This document shows positions 13,064 to 23,348 of a stretch of DNA of 64,000 bases, in pieces. Below the pieces are notes generated by a model. The model saw nothing but the letters and a program-made list of their open reading frames with translations. It was not told the origin of the DNA and ran no database searches. How positions within the stretch are numbered: position 1 is the first letter of the stretch; each line of letters opens with the position of its first letter. The stretch is from assembly GCA_036250195.1 (NCBI GenBank), contig JAVHZZ010000004.1:321365628-321429627 (forward strand), given 5' to 3'. Source of the stretch: Mixophyes australis. Its lineage: Eukaryota; Chordata; Amphibia; Anura; Limnodynastidae. The position numbers were made by a program, and so were the translations under genes.

Positions 13064-14196
13064 GTTTTGTGCTAGATAAACGTGTTTATTTTTGCTACTA
13101 AGTTATAGGATCTCATGTGATGGGATTGGTTCACATATTTTGCTAATTAGTTTCTGATTTCATGTATGCTTAGTATACTGATGCATGTATATTATTGTTC
13201 AAATTACTATGTATTAGAAGGGAGAGTTCACAGCACGTATTATTATCTTAATTAGTAGTGTAGTCTATGGATGTCACACTGTCTATCTATTGGATATTAT
13301 GCTTGCTATATATATTTATGAAGCTAGTTTAGTAATAATATCATGCATTCTTATTAATATATTATCGCTTTACTCACTTATCATTACTCCGTTTTTTCGG
13401 AGTCACTATGGCTAGATTATGGGTTAAGGATATGGTTCCTAGTTCACTTCTTAACTATTATTCAACATTGTTCGTATTTTGCACTTACAGAGTAAATTCT
13501 TAATTTCTCTATTGACCGTTAGTGTGTTCATCAATAAAGTTATTCTCGCGCATGCGCGATACATGTTGGGCCAATATGGCACGGCCAAAAAAGCGGTTAA
13601 AAAGCCGGTGTTTCTGACTGATCCTGTCATTATACATTTGCTCCTGAGGAAGTCCCACGGCGTTGGGACGAAACGCGTTGAGCTTTTGATCCTATTGGCA
13701 TCATTTACTGTATTCCATGTGAGTGTCTACTACTCTTTTTATTAAATTGTCATTTTATACTTTGACATTGCAATTCTGTTTTTTGTCCGTGTGCATATTA
13801 TACCGTTTTGGTCGAACTCCGAATGATGGATTGTTGGTCCTGAGCATACTCCTATTGCCTGCATAACATGATCTCTGGTATGCAGATTATTTTGCTTTCA
13901 CTTGGAAGTGCATACTTAATGCTAAGTCATTTGGCTTTGGGCTTCCACCATTGATATTGGTGGAGGATTCATCACTATTGGTGTTATACCATATGAATAT
14001 ACTACACTATATGTGTTGTTTTTTTTTCTACTTTCCACATTGTCGCCATTCTGCTGGAGAGTGGGAGGTACTACCTCTGAAGAGGAACTCCTACCATACC
14101 ACACAATCTTTGATTCCTTACGGTACGCAGTTTATTACATCTTCCCAATTTATATCTGATACCACACATATGGCGCCCTACTTGTTTTTCTATTTG

Positions 14197-14199
<3 letters not shown>
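13064..14199 (+). repeat. Right inverted arm of the PLE (3' region)
   Basis: It follows the endonuclease stop by 70 bp and is the PLE 3' region in sense orientation. It carries the hammerhead-like motif at 13,644 and a CCGTTTTTTCGGAGTCAC hairpin near 13,390, and ends directly in (AT)n. The left arm contains a further 177 bp beyond the matching point, so this arm is truncated at its outer end. Confidence 0.9.
13644..13683 (+). ncRNA. Hammerhead-ribozyme-like motif, right arm copy
   Basis: CTGAGGA at 13,644 is followed by an A, a 6-bp hairpin GTCCCA / TGGGAC with loop CGGCGT, then GAAACGCG. It lies about 650 bp downstream of the PLE stop codon. Hammerhead motifs are established in PLE terminal repeats. 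Here stem II and the GAAA box are clear, but stem I, stem III and the cleavage triplet cannot be drawn confidently by eye. Confidence 0.45.

Positions 14200-14237
<38 letters not shown>
14199..14237. repeat. (AT)n microsatellite
   Basis: A pure AT tract directly continuing the truncated outer end of the right PLE arm; it matches the tract at 10,706 on the other side. Confidence 0.95.
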
Positions 14238-14242
<5 letters not shown>

Positions 14243-14987
14243 AAACAAATTTCTAGGCATATACATGGAAGCCTTACACAGTTAGAGTGTGTCCAAGATA
14301 AACAGCAGCAAATGTCAGGTCTACAGAGTGGCACTAGGTAAATGGTATGTGTGATATAGCGAAGGATTGTAGAGGGATAATAGATAATTTAATGCCATGC
14401 CAAATAAATAGCATTTATGTTCACATCATTGTTAGATCACAAAGTAGTTCACAGTAGCACTGGAAATGACTATGCAATATACAGTTTATTACTAGTGTGT
14501 TGCAGTACAATACTATATGCACTATACAGGACCAGACTGGATAACTGGTAATGCTGGCATTACCCAGAGAGGATGGTGCTTCTAAGAATAATAGAACCTT
14601 GGTCTGTGGGCTGGCAGTGGCAGGACAACCCCACCTTTTAAGATAAATTAAAATGATAAGGCTAAGTTAAGCTGACAAAGAGGCTTTTACAGTTGTCCAT
14701 GAAGAGCTGTTAGACAATGCCATTTATAACTATGAAAAGCAGAGAGCTGTCAGTATTGGGCCACTTCACAGATGTGAAGTGTGACTTACTGCTGCCTTTA
14801 CAAGTTTTGGCAGTTCCCCCTACATGGTTTGGAGCCGGCATGAATGTTTGGTTCAGGTTAGCATAGATTTCACCTCAGTCTTACTATTTATTTCATTTAT
14901 GTGTATTTTTTATGTATTTAGGAATTTTATAGTTTGATTTTGGAGGGTGTTTAAAAATTGTCAATATATGGTGAGGATGAATATATG
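14238..14987. other. Anonymous stretch
   Basis: No supported gene or bounded element between the PLE and the hAT MITE. Confidence 0.4.
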
Positions 14988-15137
14988 CAGGAGAGGGCTG
15001 GCAAACTTGGGGGGCAGCCTATTAAGATAATTTTAAAGGAAAAAATTGCATGTGGCCCAGTGACCCAGCTCAAGGTAGCCGACTATGGGGCTAGCCCAGA
15101 GAACAGTGCCAACCTGCCCCATCCCATCCTGCCCCTG
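14988..15137. mobile_element. hAT-type MITE, copy A
   Basis: It starts CAGGAGAGGGCTGGCAA and ends CTGCCCCTG. Flanking 8-mers are AATATATG (left) and AATCTATG (right), 7 of 8 identical, as expected for a decayed hAT duplication. The interior GTGGCCCAGTGACCCAGC and AAGGTAGCC blocks recur in the copy at 23,176. Confidence 0.8.
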
Positions 15138-15273
15138 AATCTATGGGAGGGGAAAAAATTAGGCACCCTCACAAAAATGTTGGCACAGGAATTCTTTCCA
15201 AGTATTTCAAAATATATCTGCCCTTATTTTTTTGTAAATATTTCACCTGTGTGTGTGAATGAAATAAAGGGTA

Positions 15274-15612
15274 GCACGTACGGTGGCTCAGTGGATAGCA
15301 CTTCTGCCTCACAGCACTGGGGTCATGAGTTCGATTCCCAACCATGGCCTTATCTGTGTGGAGTTTGTATGTTCTCCCCTAGTTTGCGTGGTTTTCCTCC
15401 GGGTGCTCTGGTTTTCTCCCACAGTCCAAAAACATACTAGTAGTTTATTTGCCTGCTATTAAATTGACCCTAGTATTTCTCTCTCTCTCTGTCTGTGTGT
15501 GTATATTTGGGAATTTAGATTGTAAGCTCCAATGGGGCAGGGACTGATGTGAAATAGTTCTTTGTACAGAGCTGCGGAATTAGTAGTGCTATATAAATAG
15601 CTGATGATGATT
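15274..15612 (+). mobile_element. tRNA-like SINE with GATG tail
   Basis: The head has Pol III-like promoter boxes: A box TGGCTCAGTGG (15,284-15,294) and B box GAGTTCGATTCC (15,327-15,338). The body includes TTTCCTCCGGGTGCTCTGG-like blocks, and the 3' part reads AGATTGTAAGCTCCAATGG, then a TATATAAATAGCTGATGATG tail. Such a tail is typical of elements mobilised by L2/CR1-type LINEs. A reverse-strand copy lies at 29,128-29,474. Confidence 0.8.
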
Positions 15613-16395
15613 ATGGGTTATCCATTCCTTTATCCTTATCTGAATGTGAGCATTGCTACATTTTTTGATGATAAATGTAACTATTTCACCAGTAACATTA
15701 AATACATGATAGGAAAATAAACATAAGCAGGAAATATTTTCATTGGCAAGTTTGAAAAATTCTGTCCATTGGTAAAGCTAATTCTGCCAGTAATCACTGG
15801 GATGTCAATCATTTACTATAGGGCAATTTATGTTTGCAACCACAATTTCTGTCTAAGTTGTTGAATTTGTGGATCTTGATACATTTTCACTTTCGATGTG
15901 GGGCAATTTTGGTGACTTTGTTGAATTTCAATGGTATATTCATTACACATGCATACATATAGCTATGGTAGTCAGAGTCACCTGCCATCTATGGTCATGG
16001 CAATGCTATATCCTGTACTACATTTAGATAGGGCTTTTTTATTTGCTCTTTGCTTGAAACGAATGATGTAAAAAGACATTTAAAAAAATTAACCTATGTT
16101 CGTTGAATACTTTTCCTATTGCATTGCAAAGTATACTGACGCAAACTCTCCTCTCACAAACCACTTAATTGATTCACTATTTAATACTTTGAGAATTTTA
16201 CCCATAAACATATCATGGGAAGGTAGTTTAATGTGGTTGTGGCTTCGGCCAGAGTGCTTACATGCTACATTTTATCAACCTAACATGAAACACTGCACTA
16301 AATTCAGACTCAACAGGCTATTTGCCTGCCAAAACAATACAAGATAGATAAAAAAAGTATGCCTTATTTTCCACCAGAAATGATATCTAAGTATC

Positions 16396-16426
<31 letters not shown>

Positions 16427-16807
16427 CTGGATTCATAATACTAGCTCCAGATGACAGCTGTCAAGAACAGCAATCTAGCTAGTCACCTCACCTGGACTGT
16501 TGCACAGCTTTCTTTACTCTGCAATCAACCCTTCAGTAAAAAGATTAAGACAATCAAGTTTGTTTTTGGATTCTCTGCTTGTGCTTTGAAGAAGACACTT
16601 GTTTTGTTTGACTGTACATCACAGTTCTGTTAAATATTTTTCAAGCTGCTGTTTACCAAGCTGCATTAATTTAGAGCTTTCTTTCCTGTTGGAATGTGTA
16701 AAAACAATTTAATAAAGAAGGTAAATTAAACCCCTCCCCAATTGTAACAGCACAGCCTACTGTCCTGCAATCATCTTGTAGATCTTTGGCAAAGCTATGA
16801 GAGACCA
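15613..16807. other. Anonymous stretch with a microsatellite
   Basis: No supported gene. The tetranucleotide tract at 16,392-16,428 is the only clear structure. Confidence 0.4.
16392..16428. repeat. (CTAT)n microsatellite
   Basis: About nine TATC/CTAT units with one interruption (TTTAT). Confidence 0.92.
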
Positions 16808-17211
16808 CAGGTTTGCTCTCAGGTCAGGAGACTCAGGACAGCAGAATAATCCTCATGTCTAGAGACCAAGACAGCAGATCTGTCCTAAGGTCAGAGACAA
16901 GGGCACCAGGGATGTCCTCAGTACCAGAGACCAGGACAACAGGTTTGCTCTCAGGTCAGGAGACTCAGGGCAGCAGATTTATCCTCATGTCTAGAGACCA
17001 AGACAGCAGATCTGTCCTAAGGTCAGAGACCAGGGCACCAGGGATGTCCTCAGTACCAGAGACCAGGACAACAGGTTTGCTCTCAGGTCAGGAGACTCAG
17101 GGCAGCAGATTTATCCTCATGTCTAGAGACCAAGACAGCAGATCTGTCCTAAGGTCAGAGACCAGGGCACCAGGGATGTCCTTAGTACCAGAGACCAGGA
17201 CAACAGGTTTG
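16808..17211. repeat. Higher-order minisatellite: 33-bp monomer, 132-bp unit
   Basis: Three near-identical 132-bp units lie head to tail. Each contains four related 33-bp monomers built around AGAGACCAGGACAACAGG, CAGAGACCAGGGCACCAGGG, TCTAGAGACCAAGACAGCAG and AGGAGACTCAGGGCAGCAGA. Because 33 is a multiple of three, one frame stays open across the array and encodes an 11-residue period. There is no ATG at its start, and the opposite strand is also open in part. Translation is therefore not supported; the open frame is a by-product of period. Confidence 0.88.
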
Positions 17212-17515
17212 TCCTCAGGCAAGGTAGGCATCTCAGAGATCTTGGGCAACATAGGCACCTCCGAGACCTTGATCGAGGTAGGAAATTCAAAGACCTTGGG
17301 CAAGGCAGACATCTCAGAGGCCATAGGAAATTAGCCAGTTATCTCTGGAACCTCAGGGCATGAGTCAATGACTGGAACATGGGAACTGGAGCCAGTGACT
17401 GGATACTGAGAACAGGAGTCAGTGACTGGGACCTCAGAACAGGCATCAGCAACTTAAACGGCACAAAGGAAGTCAGTGACTGGGACCTCACAACAGGAGT
17501 CAGCGATAGGAGAAC
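17212..17515. repeat. Diverged continuation of the 33-bp minisatellite
   Basis: Past the three clean units, ~33-bp periodicity continues: GGCATCTCAGAGATCTTGGG and GGCACCTCCGAGACCTTGA-type units to about 17,330. Then come units with GTCAGTGACTGGGACCTCA and ACAGGAGTCAG up to about 17,515. These are older or mutated monomers; the open frame ends at 17,332-17,334. Confidence 0.65.
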
Positions 17516-18136
17516 CCTTTGGAGATAAAAGACTGAAGCTCCAAATTTCTGAATTAAAGGCTGTGTAAAAGTACCTTCACTTTTAAATAGTGAGCTGTCT
17601 TCATCAATAAGACAAGTGGCCCATCCCAAAACCTCACCCTTAAAATAAGGAACAACACTCTACAGTCTTCTTTAGGATACTCCTGTTGAGTTGAATGGAA
17701 AAATTAGACACATTGAGTGAGAAAATTCAGTAATTATATTTGACCACTTCCAAAAAGTTTAGGAAACACAGCTTGTCACTTAGGATTCTGAATAAAGTCA
17801 TACAGTGGTAGGAGCTGGGGTAGACAAAGGGGAATGTATGAAGTTGGGGCTTGCATAAATCATCTGTTTTCTACCATTTTGTTGGGCAGTTTGTAAACAA
17901 CAGATGAGTGTAAGGACAATTTTATCCAGCCATTTTGAAGACTACAATGCTGCAAATCACCAACCCTTTTTCTTTCAATTAAAAAGTCAAGAGAACAAAA
18001 TATAGCAAATAACAGCAAATTTTGAAAACCCACTGGAAACTCAGTGGAAAAAAAACAATAAAACAAAGAGGTGGCTGTGGCAGTTGAGATACGGATACCC
18101 TTTCATCATGTATAAAAAAGGGTAATAATCCATATA

Positions 18137-18216
18137 GAGCCTGATCCATTAAGTTTTCTCATGGACAAAACTATGTTACAATGCAAGGGGTGCATATTAG
18201 TTTAACAATACTTAGC
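18137..18216. mobile_element. Truncated GGGCCTGA-type MITE
   Basis: It begins GAGCCTGATCCATTAAG and continues with ATGGACAAAACTATGTTACA and the GCAAGGGGTGCATATTAG block found in the full copies, then loses similarity. Only the left quarter remains. Confidence 0.55.
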
Positions 18217-18769
18217 AATACAGATTTTAGGATATTGTTGGTACACACTACACTTTAATGCTGCAGTGTATCACCCAAGATATCCAGCCTCTGTTATAGT
18301 TGTTCCAAGCTGCTGTCTAACTGTTTTCAAAGCTCAGGGGTTCCCTGTTGAACCTGCTTCCTCTTAATATCTGCAGTGGCTTGCCCTGGTGCACTCCCCA
18401 TGCATGGTCTGCTCCGGCAATGCTGTCCCAGGCTGAGAAGCATTTTCACTATCAATTGCAATGCATTTTTTCTGAATTGCTCATAAAGATAACTAGATTA
18501 TGGATTGCAACATTGAATTGCTGTTTGTAGCAAAGGCAGAACAGGATTGGAATGGATGTTTCAATATAAGGAAGGTATAGTAAAGGTGTGGTCACATACT
18601 TGCTACCTATGTAGCTGTTGAGACAGCTGCATATGTGCCTGTCAGGAGACGTATCTGTTGCGTGTGCCCTACTCCTGGTGCAAAAAAAAAAGAAACTTTT
18701 TAAAAAAGTATTGCCCCCACTACCAAAATTGCTACCAGCACTAGTACTCATAGCCTAGCTGGTACAGGC

Positions 18770-18819
18770 AATATGTTGGCGCTATATAAATAAATGAGAT
18801 GATGATGATGATGATGATT
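18770..18819 (+). mobile_element. 3' tail of an L2-type LINE or SINE
   Basis: GTTGGCGCTATATAAATAAA followed by (GATG)n; the same tail ends the sequences at 15,612 and 32,988. Only the extreme 3' end can be recognised. Confidence 0.6.
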
Positions 18820-19210
18820 GTCCAACTGGGGAAGGTGTTCAGGTTCCCTAGAGTACACGGAGGCATGCCAAATCACATTTAGTTATCACACATATAGAGC
18901 CACTGCTCACACCTCTAAAAAGAATGTGGATACTCAATCATAATTGTTGACATGACACTCTGTCGTATGCCACATTGACAGCAACAGTAAATGACCATTG
19001 TCTCCTGCACTATTTGCGCATGCAATTGAGCCAATGGTTATATTTTTTGAGGTAGTCTTACAAGGCACAGGGCAGGGTCAAGGTGGAAATTTAGAAGTGG
19101 CCGTATGAAAAATGTAATGAGAATGTAAGTGAATTGAATTTGATAGTTTTACAATCAAAGCAGCAGTAAAAGTGGTGGTATAGCATACCACTGTATATTA
19201 GCTCACTTAT

Positions 19211-19470
19211 ACTGCTTTCATACTGCCGGCCCGGCAATATCCCGGGTTTTTCAAGCCGGGTTTTTGCCGGGGCTCAGAGCGTCCCAGCTCAGAAACACCA
19301 TTCATACTGCACCTCGGACCCGGGAATTTCCCCTCGATAAATCCCGGGTTGAAGACCCGGGTTTTTAGACCCGGGATTTTTGACTTGTACCATTCATACT
19401 GCACCAAGACCCGGGTCGTTTGAGCTCGCCCCAGCAAAAATCCGGGATTTTGGTGCAGTATGAATGGGGT
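19211..19470. mobile_element. MITE rich in CCCGGG motifs
   Basis: The ends are inverted: ACTGCTTTCATACTGC at left and, read inward from the right, ACCCCATTCATACTGC. The motif CATTCATACTGCACC also recurs inside (about 19,300 and 19,390). Six CCCGGG hexamers lie within 260 bp. No target duplication is clear, so the superfamily is unassigned. Confidence 0.65.
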
Positions 19471-20012
19471 ATTAAACAGAAAATCTCTCGCTTCATTTCT
19501 GGCAGTTTAGTTTATTTTAAGTTGTCTGATAGGCTTTAGGCTTTGTCTGGCAGGTTTGTTAATAGTTAACACAACATTTTATGTTTACTAATGATGTTGA
19601 TTTAAATGATTGATGCCACCAAATCATATTTTTAGACTTGTTTTAAAAAAGTTATTTTGGTCTTTTTTTCTCAAGTGTGGTCACCTGTGGCCTGATGTCC
19701 TGGATCAATTAGGACAATTTTATAACCTATTATAGTACTATACAATGGGACTGGTTTATTTTAAAACAGATTTGTTTTTGGGGGTGGTCATATGTTCCTC
19801 ACCCTCCAAAATGACATGCAACCCCTCCATGTCCCCATTACCTCTCCATCTCTGACTGGATAACCTGTAGATCCGACTTAGGGGTCTATTTATTATAAAG
19901 TGGTGATAAGGCCAAATACACAAGTTAGACAGATGCTACTGGCAAGTTACTGGAGCCCCTTTATTTCTTACACTTAAATTAAGTTGTAGGGCACATATAT
20001 TTGCAACACTAT
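19471..20012. other. Anonymous stretch
   Basis: No gene or bounded element seen. Confidence 0.4.
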
Positions 20013-20331
20013 GGGCCTGAGTCATTAAGGCAAGTAAGGCAAAAAAAAGGAGTAAATCTTCTCTGGGACAAACCATGGTACAATACAAGGGGTGCAAATT
20101 AGTTTATTATTTGCACATAAGTTAAATACTGGCAGTTTTTCATCTAGCGGACAAATACTTGATAGCTTTGTTTTTACACTGAAATATAATGTTGATCTAT
20201 GACATGTCCTATCCCAATTATAAATCTGTCCTCACATTTTAAATTTACCTCCCCCTCCAATGCAACATGGTTTTGCCCAGGTGCAGAGTTACTCCATTTT
20301 TATGCTTTGCTCTCTTTAATGACTCAGGCCC
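20013..20331. mobile_element. GGGCCTGA-type MITE, copy 2, with TAT duplication
   Basis: It starts GGGCCTGAGTCATTAAGG and ends TTTAATGACTCAGGCCC. TAT flanks it on both sides (20,010-20,012 and 20,332-20,334). GG-starting ends with 3-bp duplications fit PIF/Harbinger MITEs. Its interior is collinear with copy 1 (2,886). Confidence 0.85.
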
Positions 20332-21270
20332 TATATGTTTTACAGAAAATCTATACATTATTAAGTCTTCTAATGTAGTTGTCTGTCATTGTGTAGATTG
20401 CACTTACAATACAATATGGACATAAAGCATTGAATTGCCTTGATCTGTTTATGTGAACAACTGAATGACCTTAAATTAAGAACATGTTTAAGGATGCTTT
20501 ACTGGAACATAATGATTTCTTTACACAGTGTCTGAAAGGATTTCAAGGTGACTTATCTTCACACTAAAAAGTCCAACAAACAATTGGTTTTATTAAGAAT
20601 ATAAAGTCTGTTACTATCAGCTAGCCACAGTTTGTTGTTCTTTTCAGACAGTAAAGCCTTTCTGTGAGAGCTGAATTAAAAACATGTTCATCAGTCTACT
20701 GAGAACATTTTGTCTACTTAGATTACGATGCCATTTTGTCATACTTAGCTATGCCAATGTATGGAGGTCTGTGTAAAGCTGAATAGGTGAAATATGATTG
20801 TAATCTGTATGTCTCTATTAGGAGACAAAAATTGAATTTAGATTAGTTATTCATTCAAGAGTTTGATTGAGTTTCTAATACTGACTACATACAGATTTGT
20901 AATTGTCAAGTTGTGTGGCTTCATTTACAGTTAGTAAGTTCAGCTAGAAGTGTCAATTTTACACCTTGGCAAAACCTTATTGTGCTGCAGGGGGGGAGTA
21001 AATGTAAATTATGCAGGCAGCTTTAGAGTTGTGAGGGGGCTTTTCCTAGCTCAACTCTAAAGCGCAGCAGCCCTATATTTATGTGCTACATGCAAAAATA
21101 AGCAATATTTTCCATGCATGAAAAAAATTGCATTTGCACACTGCACACCTGTTGTCACAGCATGGTTTGTCCAAGTACGCATTTGTACCTTATTTATGGA
21201 TTTGCTCCCAACTCTAAATTAGGCCAATAATTTGCAAAACGTCTCACTTTTTTGCTTTCTAACAGACATG
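20332..21270. other. Anonymous AT-rich stretch
   Basis: No supported gene or bounded element. Confidence 0.4.
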
Positions 21271-21603
21271 GGGCCTGATTCATTAAGGAACTTAAATTAA
21301 GAGATTTCTTATTTAAGTATCCTGGACAAAATCATGTTACAATGCAGGGGGTGAAAATTAGTTTTCTGTTTTGCTCATAAGTTAAATACTGATTGTTTTT
21401 TCATGTAGCACTCAAATATCAACTTTAAATTTCAGTGTACACATAAGCTATCAAGTATTTGTGTGTTACATGAAAAAACAGTCAGTATTTAACTTATGTG
21501 CAAAACAGAATACTAATTTTCACCCCTAGCATTGTAACATGGTTTTGTCCAGGAGACTGAAATAAGAAATTTTTTAATTTCAGTTCCTTAATGAATCAGG
21601 CCC
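21271..21603. mobile_element. GGGCCTGA-type MITE, fully palindromic copy, ATG duplication
   Basis: It starts GGGCCTGATTCATTAAGGAA and ends TTCCTTAATGAATCAGGCCC, a perfect 20-bp inverted end, with ATG on both flanks (21,268-21,270 and 21,604-21,606). Unlike copies 1 and 2, the two halves mirror each other almost throughout, so the whole 333 bp could form one hairpin. Confidence 0.88.
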
Positions 21604-21686
21604 ATGGATTTTATATTTTGCTTGTATTTATTTATTTATTTATTTATATTCCCTTAGCCATAGAACTCCATGGCACCAAAGTCAAT

Positions 21687-22014
21687 GAGCCTGATTCATT
21701 AAGGAAAGGAAAGTAAAAAATATGATTAACTTTTCACCTTGGGAAAACAATGCTGCAATGCAAGGGGTGAAATTAGTTTATTATTTTGCACATAAGGAAA
21801 ATACTGGCTGCTTTTTCATGTTGGACACAAATATTTGCTAGATTTTTTTTTACACTGACACTTAAAATTGATGTAGGACATGCCCTACCCCAACTATAAA
21901 TCTGTCCCCACATTTTAATTTTAAATTTATTTCCCCCTCCAATGTAACATGATTTTGCCCAGGTGCAAAGTTACTCCTTTTTTAGTACTTTTCTCTCCCT
22001 AATGACTCAGGCCC
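21687..22014. mobile_element. GGGCCTGA-type MITE, copy 4
   Basis: It starts GAGCCTGATTCATTAAGGAA and ends CCTAATGACTCAGGCCC, with the same interior blocks as copy 2. It lies only 83 bp from the palindromic copy, in the same orientation as copy 2. An (ATTT)n tract sits between them (21,626-21,648). Confidence 0.82.
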
Positions 22015-23175
22015 ATAGATAGCAATCTGTGAGCAACTTACTACAATCAATGGCAATAATTAACATGACCATGGATTTTTATGCAGGAATGTATATGTGC
22101 CTCCAACATATTTGCTCAGAAATCTCCACAGAAGTTCAGATTATATATGAAACAAAAAAGTTTAAATAGATATTGAATTACAAACCAACTGTTGTTGTCA
22201 GAAAGGTTGCTGTAATGCAATGGAAATTGTTAATAAAAATGGAATGGAATGTTCAGATGAAACAGGCTGCAAGAACTTTCTATTAAGTCTGTTCAGAAGA
22301 TAAGGAAGGAAAAAAATGATATGTTTTAGGATTGATCATTTTAAACGATAAATATCTCAATTTAAAATAAAAAATATATAATAATTCCCCTCGAGGATAC
22401 AATATAGCAAAACCAACTAGCCAAGCATGAATTGAGGTTTGCATGGTTGGGGAAGACTAATTCCATAGAGATCTACAGTGTAGACATGTGCCCAATTATA
22501 TTCTTCTTTTGTACAAGCGTTGGCAAAGTTTGAGAAACATATTATACATTTATCTGTCAATTTACAGTATATCGTCAGTTTTGATTGTTACATTTTATAG
22601 TCAAAAAATAAAATAAACATACAGGATGGCATAGAGGATGGACACAAGACTGGAACAATGGCCAATTTAAATAGATAGTGTATCCTCTTACTAAGAAGTG
22701 ATACAATGGATGCCTTCTGATGACAAGCCCATTAACTATTGTCCAGTGTTACTGCAAGTCAGACAGGTTCACATTTAACACTGAACATTCCTATGTAATT
22801 TGGGATCCTGCACAGACACAGCTTTACTGACAAACATTCTTTACAATATACATTTTCAATATATTGGTATAACTACCTCTGATTGTTTCTAATGTAGGTG
22901 CTTGCTTCATTTGTACATAAATCGCATTTTTAAATATAATGTTTCAATTTTAAAAACATATTTCTATACTGAACATTATTAGCAACTAAGAAATCAAACT
23001 TCTGGATCTCTGAACATTTAATTAGAGTTCAGTTACTGAAGTTTAACAGCTCTGTAAAACAATAGTTTAAAGATAAACCCCAGCCTAGTACTTGAAACTC
23101 TTTCTTCCTTGCACCACATTAAGCAGTAACCTTTCAGAGATGAAAGCCCCAGGTTATAAATAGATCTGTCGGCTG
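22015..23175. other. Anonymous AT-rich stretch
   Basis: No supported gene or bounded element. Confidence 0.4.
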
Positions 23176-23348
23176 CAGGGGAGAGCTGGCAAATTATAGC
23201 CCGGGGAGGGCAAGACTCAACTCAGCAGCCTATTAGGAACATTTTAAATGAAAAAAAATGTGGCCCAGTGACCCAGCCCAAGGTAGCCAACTATGGGACT
23301 GGCCCGGGGGGCAGCTGCCCCCCTGTCCCTCAGCCCAGCTTGCCCCTG
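23176..23348. mobile_element. hAT-type MITE, copy B
   Basis: It starts CAGGGGAGAGCTGGCAAAT and ends CAGCTTGCCCCTG, so the ends are inverted (CAGGGG...). Flanking 8-mers are GTCGGCTG and GTCAGTTG, differing by two transitions, as in an aged 8-bp duplication. The interior matches copy A at 14,988. Confidence 0.78.

Larger units (their letters stand above)
10770..14199 (+). mobile_element. Penelope-like element with inverted terminal arms
   Basis: A 5'-truncated PLE coding end (12,091-12,993) lies between a left arm (10,947-12,090) and a right arm (13,064-14,199). The arms are inverted copies of the same ~1.1 kb sequence. The right arm is the normal 3' continuation of the coding strand. The left arm is the same sequence reversed and placed upstream, and it carries 177 extra bp (10,770-10,946) at its outer end that the right arm lacks. 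Both outer ends abut (TA)n. PLEs are known to carry LTR-like copies in direct or inverted orientation, so this fits a complex PLE insertion. No reverse transcriptase domain is present, so the copy cannot be autonomous. Confidence 0.82.
17516..19210. other. Mostly anonymous stretch with two element fragments
   Basis: No gene. It contains the truncated MITE at 18,137 and the LINE/SINE tail at 18,770. Confidence 0.4.

Noticed and set aside
15284..15338. A true tRNA gene from A- and B-box matches
   Set aside because: No cloverleaf with acceptor pairing; it is the head of a SINE that has another copy at 29.1-29.5 kb.
16813..17334. 173-codon open frame taken as a repeat-protein gene
   Set aside because: No ATG start; the openness follows from the 33-bp period, and the reverse strand is open over part of it. 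Kept only as a repeat.
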